Assembly (NCBI GenBank): GCA_013036995.1
Contig: JAAOXG010000065.1
Span: forward strand, 1 to 40,914
Length of the DNA: 40,914 bases
DNA from: Lacrimispora defluvii
GTDB lineage: Bacteria; Bacillota; Clostridia; Lachnospirales; Lachnospiraceae
Direction of reading: 5' to 3'
Below are positions 15,489 through 21,802 of this stretch, one piece after another; the first letter of the stretch is position 1, and each line of letters begins with the position of its first letter. The translations under genes were made by a program, and so were the position numbers. A model generated the notes under the pieces. The model saw nothing but the letters and a program-made list of their open reading frames with translations. It was not told the DNA's origin and ran no database searches.

Positions 15489-15896
15489 TTAAAAAAAATC
15501 TTCCTCCTGGGAAATGGTTTCTTTTTCCAGATCTACAACACAAAGCATTTCTCTGCTCTGTATGATCAAGTCATTCAGTTCCTCTCTTGAAATACACTCT
15601 CTGCCAGCCAGCCCGATCATCAGTGCCAGGTTTGCACCGGCAATTAACGTGGTGTCCGGCCGGTCAAGGAACAGGCTCATGGCCTGGTTCACACTGCTTC
15701 CGTAAAGATCAGAGATAAGTAAAACCTGTTCTCCTTCATTAACCGTTTCAAAAAACTTCTCCAGCTGTTCCTGAACGGAACGTTCATCCACATATGCGTC
15801 AAAAACAGTAATGTTGTCACATCTGCCATACAATATCTCCATGGAACTTTTTAAACCGCTTGCCAGATGACCATGTGACGATACGAATAGTTTCAT
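15489..15896 (-). CDS. PTS mannose/fructose family IIA component
   Basis: Protein of 135 residues opening MKLFVSSHGHLASGLKSSMEILYG; the second His of SHGHLASG (H10) is the phosphorylated one. LLISDLYGSSVNQAMSLFL and TTLIAGANLALMIGL match the IIA-Man fold. It is the first gene of the IIA-IIB-IIC-IID-nagA-chbG operon, with AAAGGAGGAGAG before the ATG. The 84-base region upstream has a TATAAT but no convincing -35, consistent with activator control. Confidence 0.93.
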   Translation of the reverse strand: MKLFVSSHGHLASGLKSSMEILYGRCDNITVFDAYVDERSVQEQLEKFFETVNEGEQVLLISDLYGSSVNQAMSLFLDRPDTTLIAGANLALMIGLAGRECISREELNDLIIQSREMLCVVDLEKETISQEEDFF

Positions 15897-15980
15897 CTTC
15901 TCTCTCCTCCTTTGATAGCTTTATTATAATACTTAAACTTCCTTTTTTCTATGTTCACATTTGTCCTTAATAAGTGAAAA

Positions 15981-16007
15981 GCACTAATTCTCGATCAGAA
16001 TTAGTGC
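15981..16007 (-). terminator. Terminator of the PRD regulator gene
   Basis: Perfect 11 bp stem GCACTAATTCT (15981-15991) and AGAATTAGTGC (15997-16007), followed by TTTTCA on the minus strand. It isolates the regulator from the PTS operon downstream. Confidence 0.82.
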
Positions 16008-16025
16008 AATTTTCAGCATGGATTT

Positions 16026-17999
16026 TCATTCATATTTGATGCATTTTTCAATCATATCAAACAATACAGGCCTTCCCCGTTCAGAAAATGCTTTCATATT
16101 AGAATTCTCAGAAAACAGCTTTCTAAAACTGTTCTCATACGCCTTCACTCTCTTCCAGTCACCCTTCCAGTCTGCAGAAATGAACAACAGATACTCCACT
16201 TCTTTTCCTCTCCAGGTACCGGATTCTGTCAGGCAGTACAGTTCCATACACTCTTTTTCACAAAGGGAGGAAGGAAGATAAAGCATCACAGATTTTGCTG
16301 ATAAATATCCGGTATCGTAAAGACTGGCTTTCTCTAAATATTCCTGAATCCTCTCCCTTTCTAAAGCAGTTTTTCCATGACGGAATGCAAGAAACTGAAG
16401 GAATTGCAATTCATCAGTATAACGGTAATTTTTGTTGATTTCAATTTGACTGGAAGGCGGAATCAGTGTTTCTGTCTGGTATGCCCTGATTAACTGCCGG
16501 TTAAAGAGCAGATCCATTTCCTTTTCGCTGCTTAAGGTATGGATGACACAGCAGGGAAGATCATAGTGATAAGCTATTTCACTGGTATCCGTTAATACAG
16601 CATCATACTCCTCCTGATTCATTCCACGTATCTCATAGAGTTCTGCGATTGTAAAGGACTCTACCAGATGCTGATATCTTTTTACGATTCTTTTTTGAAT
16701 AATTTCATTCAGGCCTAATCCATTGGAATTGACTAAAAGCAGTCTCTGGGGTCTTAAGTCATATTCGGTGAGAGATGCCATTTTAAATATCAGGGAAGCC
16801 ATCTGGGAATAAAATGATACCGAAATAGTAACATTCAGACGATCCTGCAAAAAACCTGCAGCTGTACAGGCCAGTGCGGCTGATACAGGGCTGCAAAACG
16901 CCTGATTTTCGTAATCATACCAGAAACGGTACTGCCCCTCCAGACCAAAGTGAATATTGATGAAAAGGGAAATCAAAAGGCTTAACAGTTCTTTTTCTGC
17001 CCAGGGAAAACGAAGAAGATCAATTCCGCAGGTATGGCTCATATAATCCTCAAGTTCAGTCATCATATTCAGGGCATCTTCATAAAAGAGAGCGTATTCC
17101 TCCCGGGGCTGCTTAACATTCCACATATCCCTGCAGGACATCAGATATACTGCCAGAAATACAATCTCTTCTTCCGGTAAATCAAAACCTGAAAAGCTGC
17201 TTTTTAATTTGTTGTAGATCTCACTGGCTACTGCAAACTCGTCTGATCCTATCACCTCTTCCTTCCAGACATCCGGCAGCTTTAAACGGTAACCCGCATT
17301 GCAGCGGTTCCTGACGATAATAAAATAAATGGCGAGACGCTGGGTGTTGGTGTCTGTGACTTTGATCCGGGATTCTCTTAATACTTTAAGAAAAACGTGC
17401 CGGATATCCTGCCGTTCCTCGTACCCGCATTCCGTCCACTTGGCATACTCCATTCCGGCATTGTCTAACAAAACCTTATGAAAATGGACAGCAAACAACT
17501 CAGTCATGGCAATCCGCATGTGATATTCCGTACCAAAGGCACGTATTCCAAGGCCAGGCTTGCTTTCCGTCTCAAGGTGATAGCTTTTCAAAAAATTCAT
17601 TACATTGTTGACCGCTTCTCTTATGGCACTTCTTGATAAATAGAGCTCATCTGCAATGTCCTCAAGCTTTGCAAAGCGGGAGGAAGAAACCAGCTTTCTT
17701 GCAATATAAAGAAATCTTGCATTGTCATCAGAACCGAAGTTATTGGTCAGACTGGACTGAAGCGAGAGAGGTTCAAAATACCGGTCAAACAATTCCCGGT
17801 CTTTCACCAGAATGGAATATCCTTCATTGCGCTTGGCAAAAAGTTCTGCCCCATACTTTGGCAAAATGGATTTTACTTCTATCATCTCATACTTTACAGT
17901 ACGGGCGCTGACAGACAGTCTTTTGGCCAGTTCATCTGTGGTTAACGGACCTTCACTGACTGCCAGCTGGTAGATGATGCTTTCCTGTCTCCGTTTCAT
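16026..17999 (-). CDS. BglG/ManR-family PRD regulator of the mannose-type PTS operon
   Basis: Protein of 657 residues with the ManR/LicR-type order: HTH near 1-60 (LTTDELAKRLSVSARTVKYEM), second HTH near 110-140 (LEDIADELYLSRSAIREAV), PRD1 near 195-295, PRD2 near 320-415, EIIB-like near 418-490 and EIIA-like near 525-657. It is a DNA-binding activator, not an RNA antiterminator. The expected phosphorylation residues look substituted: Tyr225 and Tyr285 sit where PRD1 histidines are expected, Asn424 replaces the EIIB Cys (LLVNSNGLGL), and LPSS replaces the usual PH of EIIA. It lies directly upstream of the PTS operon on the same strand, so that operon is the obvious target. Confidence 0.85.
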   Translation of the reverse strand: MKRRQESIIYQLAVSEGPLTTDELAKRLSVSARTVKYEMIEVKSILPKYGAELFAKRNEGYSILVKDRELFDRYFEPLSLQSSLTNNFGSDDNARFLYIARKLVSSSRFAKLEDIADELYLSRSAIREAVNNVMNFLKSYHLETESKPGLGIRAFGTEYHMRIAMTELFAVHFHKVLLDNAGMEYAKWTECGYEERQDIRHVFLKVLRESRIKVTDTNTQRLAIYFIIVRNRCNAGYRLKLPDVWKEEVIGSDEFAVASEIYNKLKSSFSGFDLPEEEIVFLAVYLMSCRDMWNVKQPREEYALFYEDALNMMTELEDYMSHTCGIDLLRFPWAEKELLSLLISLFINIHFGLEGQYRFWYDYENQAFCSPVSAALACTAAGFLQDRLNVTISVSFYSQMASLIFKMASLTEYDLRPQRLLLVNSNGLGLNEIIQKRIVKRYQHLVESFTIAELYEIRGMNQEEYDAVLTDTSEIAYHYDLPCCVIHTLSSEKEMDLLFNRQLIRAYQTETLIPPSSQIEINKNYRYTDELQFLQFLAFRHGKTALERERIQEYLEKASLYDTGYLSAKSVMLYLPSSLCEKECMELYCLTESGTWRGKEVEYLLFISADWKGDWKRVKAYENSFRKLFSENSNMKAFSERGRPVLFDMIEKCIKYE

Positions 18000-18065
18000 T
18001 TCGTTACCTCCTGTATCAATCCATTATATCAAAAATAATGCGTTACAGCATGAATTTTTAAACAC

Positions 18066-18117
18066 AAAAAAAGAGTGGAATAAAACAACTGATTCCAGTT
18101 ATTTTACCCCACTCCGC
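18066..18117 (-). terminator. Terminator of the hemerythrin operon
   Basis: A long stem with outer arms GAGTGG (18073-18078) and CCACTC (18109-18114) and an inner A/T pairing is followed by seven T on the minus strand. It lies immediately after the last hemerythrin gene. Confidence 0.88.
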
Positions 18118-18120
18118 TTT

Positions 18121-18525
18121 TTACACCAGCCGGTACAGATCTTTTTCTTCTTTTTCCATACGCTGCTCAATGGACTGTATGATTCCTCTTGATTCATTTA
18201 AAAATCGATCTCTGTCAGAAAGTATTTTTATTTTTGTATTAAAGCTGTTTTTAAAGTCTGTGAAAACAGCCAGAAGATTTCCCATCTCATTTTGGTATTC
18301 ATGAGCTTTTCTCACCAGATTTTCATCCCTTCCACGGAAAAAGGAAGGGTATAAATACTGGTCTTCGGAAGTCAGATGAATATTTAACTTACCGGCCAGG
18401 CCGCTGACATGAAATGCCAGCTCTGTCGCATTCTGCTCCAGATCCTGCTTTGCCAGAAGTTTTTTCAGTTCTGCCAGCTCTTCTCTGATTCTGTCATGCT
18501 GCTCTAAATAATGCTTTAATTCCAT
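18121..18525 (-). CDS. Hemerythrin domain protein, last gene of the stress operon
   Basis: Small helical-bundle protein of about 134 residues. The diiron ligand pattern of bacterial hemerythrins is partly visible: H in EQHDRI near the start, H in KLNIHLTSEDQYLYPSFF (H-x3-E spacing), a later H in RKAHEYQNEM, and MEKEEKDLY at the C-terminus. Such proteins bind O2, NO or iron, or serve in iron-centre repair. Start choice: GAGGGG is followed almost directly by one ATG (18534) and 10 bases later by a better spaced ATG (18525). It is the sixth gene of the operon that begins with the cupin. Confidence 0.85.
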   Translation of the reverse strand: MELKHYLEQHDRIREELAELKKLLAKQDLEQNATELAFHVSGLAGKLNIHLTSEDQYLYPSFFRGRDENLVRKAHEYQNEMGNLLAVFTDFKNSFNTKIKILSDRDRFLNESRGIIQSIEQRMEKEEKDLYRLV

Positions 18526-18567
18526 GGGTAACATTCCCCTCTTTTGTATGATAGAAGCTGGGTAATA

Positions 18568-19116
18568 TTATGCCAGCTTGCTGCGAAGCCAGTTTTCGTA
18601 GTGTTCTTGTACTCCGTCTTTTCTCGCCTGAATTTCAAAATTCTCTGTCTCTGTATCTACATCATTCAACTTATCTGCGGGAAGAGCGCGGGCAGCAAAG
18701 GCATAGGCAGCCTGATCTTCTTTATCTATATGACGCTGTAACAATGCACCATACCCTACAGCATTGGATATGATATCCAGCTTATGGTCTGTGACGGGAT
18801 CTTTTTCATATTCTTCGATTGCCGCTTCCAGCTGGGTAAGATGCAGTCTTCCCAGATCGTGTTCAACCAGCATTCCGTTACGGATCAGTTTATCGGCAAC
18901 AGGACCCATATTCTCCATCATAATACGGAACAGAATTTTTTCTTCCTTTCCATGATGATGCTTGTCTGCATAATTTCTGCCAAAGTCAATGCATTCTCTA
19001 AGTAGAGCTCCGTCTACTTCTCCGCCTTCAACAATACCAGCACAGATCTTTCTTAAAAAACCGTTGAAAGCCAGAATATTTTCATGTTCCTTCATTAAAA
19101 TATCGATTCCATTCAT
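18568..19116 (-). CDS. Hemerythrin domain protein with full diiron motif
   Basis: Protein of 182 residues with a complete hemerythrin ligand set: H in MKEHENI (residue 11), HHHGKEEKILF near 53-63 (HHxxxEE), H in MLVEHDLGR, and HIDKEDQAAYAFA near 130. It binds a non-haem diiron centre and is expected to handle O2, NO or peroxide in the cytoplasm, as related YtfE/ScdA and DUF-type hemerythrins do. The ATG overlaps the stop of the preceding gene (TAATG). The C-terminal tail (TETENFEIQARKDGVQEHYENWLRSKL) lies outside the bundle. Confidence 0.9.
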   Translation of the reverse strand: MNGIDILMKEHENILAFNGFLRKICAGIVEGGEVDGALLRECIDFGRNYADKHHHGKEEKILFRIMMENMGPVADKLIRNGMLVEHDLGRLHLTQLEAAIEEYEKDPVTDHKLDIISNAVGYGALLQRHIDKEDQAAYAFAARALPADKLNDVDTETENFEIQARKDGVQEHYENWLRSKLA

Positions 19117-19724
19117 TAGCGGCTCCTTAATTCATACTCCTGATTTCCAGTATGATGAAATTGTACACTTGAACCTTCAAACATTCCCTGAATCAGGGCT
19201 TCTCTCAGTTCATAGTAGTTGCTTACATCTCCGTGGATCATATCCCAGTATGGCTGGTGTATTTCCACTGCCTGACGATAGGCCAGAAGATCCGGTTCTT
19301 CCTTTACAAGCTGATTTACTCTGTCACATGGCATACCGTTTAATAACGTATTTTCCAGATGATCATAGGCCTGTTTTACAGATAAATTCCCACTTGCACT
19401 GTGGTTTTTTCCAAATTCCTTTACTGCCTGTTTTATTTCATCAAGACGTGTGGAATCTTCTTCTAAAAGAGTTGTAACAGCATAAGCAAGGCGGTTTTCC
19501 ACCAGGCTTACCCTCTCCTGAAGCCATCCGTGAATGTTATCTGTATTGATGTTATCCTCTAAATTACCGGTTTCCAAAGTCCCGTATCTGGAGGCCAGCT
19601 TCTCACTTAATCCCTTTGTCCAGCCCTTTTCTTCTGCATAAGCAGTAATCGCATCGGTCATTGCATTCTGAAGCAGGATTTTATTATATAACCAGGTATG
19701 GATCGGTCCTAAAAATGCACTCAT
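19116..19724 (-). CDS. Uncharacterised helical protein with conserved-looking His positions
   Basis: Protein of 202 residues that I do not recognise. It opens MSAFLGPIHTWLYNKILLQ and looks all-helical, soluble and without signal peptide. Histidines and acids occur in pairs that could bind a metal: PIHTW, NIHGWLQE, AYDHLE, EIHQPYWDMIHGD and VQFHHTG. The similar IHTWLYNKI and IHGWLQERV segments suggest an internal duplication of a helical unit. It sits between DUF1858 and hemerythrin genes, overlapping the latter by TAATG, so it probably shares their role in redox or iron handling (inference from position only). Confidence 0.75.
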   Translation of the reverse strand: MSAFLGPIHTWLYNKILLQNAMTDAITAYAEEKGWTKGLSEKLASRYGTLETGNLEDNINTDNIHGWLQERVSLVENRLAYAVTTLLEEDSTRLDEIKQAVKEFGKNHSASGNLSVKQAYDHLENTLLNGMPCDRVNQLVKEEPDLLAYRQAVEIHQPYWDMIHGDVSNYYELREALIQGMFEGSSVQFHHTGNQEYELRSR

Positions 19725-19740
19725 TTCATTCCTCTTTTCT

Positions 19741-19923
19741 CTATTTGTTTAATTGTTCCAGCACTTCATCCGCATCAAGTCCGTGAACCATACAGGCATC
19801 CTCTAAGGACTCCATCTGAGAAGACGGGCAGCCAAGGCAGTGCATTCCGCAGCCCATTAAAATTTCTGCTGCTTCCGGTTTGCTTCTTAAAATTTCTCCA
19901 ATATACATTTCTTTCGTTATCAT
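19741..19923 (-). CDS. DUF1858 (ScdA N-terminal-like) small Cys protein
   Basis: Protein of 60 residues: MITKEMYIGEILRSKPEAAEILMGCGMHCLGC. The Cys motif C25-x3-C29-x2-C32 and the length match DUF1858, the same fold as the N-terminal domain of the iron-centre repair protein ScdA/YtfE and often found beside Hcp or hemerythrin genes. It may bind a metal or serve as a sulfur or NO-responsive partner. It has a strong AGGAGGAAG start and lies 15 bases after the Hcp-like gene. Confidence 0.88.
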   Translation of the reverse strand: MITKEMYIGEILRSKPEAAEILMGCGMHCLGCPSSQMESLEDACMVHGLDADEVLEQLNK

Positions 19924-19938
19924 TATTTCTTCCTCCTG

Positions 19939-20604
19939 TTAATTAAATGCTGTTATATTTTCGGTTACATTTCTTAAATCTTCCTCTGGCATGGGAATCA
20001 GGGATATTTTATGGTCTTTTCCCAGGATTGCCAGTATATTACGTGTAATAAGCTTCTCCATGGATTTATAATCCGGTACAATAATATAGGAGCTTTTCTG
20101 GCTTAAGTCTGCTTCTTTACAGATAAAATTGATCTCAGCTGCTTCCTCTGCAACCGGAAGAAGATCTTCCATTGTTAAGTCATAGCTTATGATAGACAAA
20201 GCTTTGTAAAAGAATTCATTTATTTTTTCATTTTGATCTCCCTTTACCAAGGCAGGAAGAGCATAAACTGCAATTCCTTTGACAGAGGATAAAATCAGGG
20301 ACTTTAAAAAACGAATGTCTTCATCAGCTGCCCAGATGTTTTTTATGTCATAATCTGAAGTATTACCGCAGACACTTTTACAAACGGCGCAGCCCGGTGC
20401 GATCCTGTCTTTTTCCCTTCTGACTCTTAAAAGCATGTCTGACAGGGCCTGATCATCAAAGCCTGCATCGGCAATTGTTGTGATTAAACCTTCCATCAGA
20501 AGTCTGGTTACGGCTGTCTGGCGGATATTCATCTTACAGGCTTTTGCCAGACCGATGAGCGATCCAGTCAGCTCATTTAAGAAACCGGACATTTGATTTT
20601 CCAT
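19939..20604 (-). CDS. Stand-alone protein resembling the N-terminal helical domain of hybrid cluster protein
   Basis: Protein of 221 residues. The motif C72-x2-C75-x3-C79-G followed by the helix KGIAVYALPALVKGDQNEKINEFFYKALS (109 onward) resembles the start of Hcp, where four Cys hold an Fe-S cluster and the next helices read KGISAYA... and ...FFxxAL. The two Rossmann-like domains that hold the hybrid cluster in Hcp (about 550 residues in all) are absent; instead the C-terminal 60 residues are a short alpha/beta segment (SSYIIVPDY, HKISLIPMPEEDL). It may carry an Fe-S cluster but cannot form the hybrid cluster. Assignment is from pattern memory; a distant helical Fe-S family is the alternative. 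Confidence 0.6.
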   Translation of the reverse strand: MENQMSGFLNELTGSLIGLAKACKMNIRQTAVTRLLMEGLITTIADAGFDDQALSDMLLRVRREKDRIAPGCAVCKSVCGNTSDYDIKNIWAADEDIRFLKSLILSSVKGIAVYALPALVKGDQNEKINEFFYKALSIISYDLTMEDLLPVAEEAAEINFICKEADLSQKSSYIIVPDYKSMEKLITRNILAILGKDHKISLIPMPEEDLRNVTENITAFN

Positions 20605-20623
20605 TTCTTCGTACTGCCTTTCC

Positions 20624-20959
20624 TTAAAATATTACTACCAAAGACATCTTAAAACTTTCCTGCCCATATACAGCATGAGGTTTTTTCGCCGGCATGACCA
20701 GGGTTTCCCCTTCGTTTAAAATAAACTCGGTTCCGTCTACCGTAAATTTTCCTGTTCCTTCTAAGACGGTAACCATGGCATCTCCATTGGATTCATGGGT
20801 ACTGATCTCTTCTCCTTTATCAAAGGCAAACAAGGTGACGCTGACTGACTGATTCTGTACCAGAGTCTTACTAACAATCTGGCCCTTTTGAATCTCAACT
20901 AAATCTGCTAACTTTAAAATTTCTTCCTGTGCTATATTTTTTAAGAGTTTCTCTGACAT
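20624..20959 (-). CDS. Small cupin domain protein
   Basis: Single-domain cupin of 111 residues. The two cupin motifs read STHESNGDAMVTVLEGTGKF and GETLVMPAKKPHAVYG; the first motif has His and Glu ligands and the second a His, so a single metal site is likely. It may be a sensor, dioxygenase-like or binding protein. It is the first gene of the six-gene operon, with AAGGAGGGAG before the ATG and the Crp/Fnr-type inverted repeat 67 bases upstream. Confidence 0.88.
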   Translation of the reverse strand: MSEKLLKNIAQEEILKLADLVEIQKGQIVSKTLVQNQSVSVTLFAFDKGEEISTHESNGDAMVTVLEGTGKFTVDGTEFILNEGETLVMPAKKPHAVYGQESFKMSLVVIF

Positions 20960-20998
20960 TTGTCTCCCTCCTTATTTTGTTCTTGTCTTTCTATAGGG

Positions 20999-21041
20999 AT
21001 TATAATATAATATTATCATCATTTCTGTTGTTTTAACAACA
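20999..21041 (-). promoter_or_regulatory. Crp/Fnr-type operator and promoter of the hemerythrin-Hcp-like operon
   Basis: TGTTGT-TTTA-ACAACA (21026-21041) is an inverted repeat with perfect 6-base arms. On the minus strand a TATAAT lies at 21004-20999 with no good -35. A start about 7 bases after it puts the repeat centre near -41.5, the classic position for activation by Crp/Fnr proteins that replace a -35 contact. The same site lies just upstream of the regulator gene on the other strand, so autoregulation is plausible. Confidence 0.65.
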
Positions 21042-21117
21042 TTTTAAAAATATTATTTAAAAATGGAAAAATGGATATATGGAAATAACCATTCACATAC
21101 TTAGGAGGGGCAATCAT

Positions 21118-21801
21118 ATGGAAGAATTTCTGCCTGTTTTAAAAAAATCAAGCTTGTTTTCGGGTGTCTCGTCTGATGAAATCAGAGGCATGTTAAAATG
21201 CTTATCTGCACGAATGAAGTGTTATAAAAAAGATGAATTTATTATAAGAAGCGGTGATTACATTCATTCCGTGGGAATGGTTCTTTCCGGAACCGCTCTT
21301 ATTATACAGGAAGATTTCTGGGGAAAGAGAAGTATCATCTCAGAAGTGATGCCTGGAACGCTGTTTGCAGAAACCTATGCCTGCATCTCATCCGTTCCCA
21401 TAGAAATGAGCGTAGTTGCAGATTCTGACTGCGAGATTATGTTCCTGGATTTTAATAAGATTTTAACTGTATGCACCTCTGCCTGTGGTTTTCACACCAG
21501 GCTGATCCAGAACTTTCTATCGGCGATTGCAGGCAGAAATCTGGTTCTGACGAAAAAGATGCAGCACATGTCAAAAAAGACAATCAGGGAAAAATTGCTC
21601 TCCTACCTCTCTGCAGAGTCTTTAAAGAGCAACTCTTCCACATTTGATATTCCGTTTAACAGACAGCAGCTGGCTGATTATCTTTCCGTAGACCGGAGTG
21701 CCCTGTCCAATGAACTGAGTAAGCTCCAGGCAGAAGAAATACTGAATTTTAATAAGAACCGGTTTACTTTAAAAGAACAGGGACCGGAAGGTTATTTATA
21801 A
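21118..21801 (+). CDS. Crp/Fnr family transcriptional regulator
   Basis: Protein of 228 residues. The N-terminal 120 residues form the effector beta-roll (FIIRSGDYIHSVGMVLSGTALIIQED, GTLFAETYACIS), followed by the dimer helix and a C-terminal winged helix (FNRQQLADYLSVDRSALSNELSKLQAEEIL). There is no N-terminal Cys cluster as in Fnr, and the cAMP-binding Arg is not evident, so the signal is unknown; it could be NO, redox or haem as in the clostridial HcpR group (inference). AGGAGGGG precedes the ATG at 21118. It diverges from the six-gene operon and ends one base from the opposing kinase gene. Confidence 0.9.
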   Translation: MEEFLPVLKKSSLFSGVSSDEIRGMLKCLSARMKCYKKDEFIIRSGDYIHSVGMVLSGTALIIQEDFWGKRSIISEVMPGTLFAETYACISSVPIEMSVVADSDCEIMFLDFNKILTVCTSACGFHTRLIQNFLSAIAGRNLVLTKKMQHMSKKTIREKLLSYLSAESLKSNSSTFDIPFNRQQLADYLSVDRSALSNELSKLQAEEILNFNKNRFTLKEQGPEGYL

Positions 21802-21802
21802 T

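Noticed and set aside
15897-15980. Sigma-54 promoter for the mannose-type PTS operon
   Set aside because: No TGGCAC-N5-TTGCA pattern is visible and the regulator upstream lacks the AAA+ domain of LevR.
19939-20604. Full hybrid cluster protein or a frameshifted hcp gene
   Set aside because: The frame ends cleanly at a proper stop before the DUF1858 start signal, and no further Hcp sequence is found in any frame downstream.
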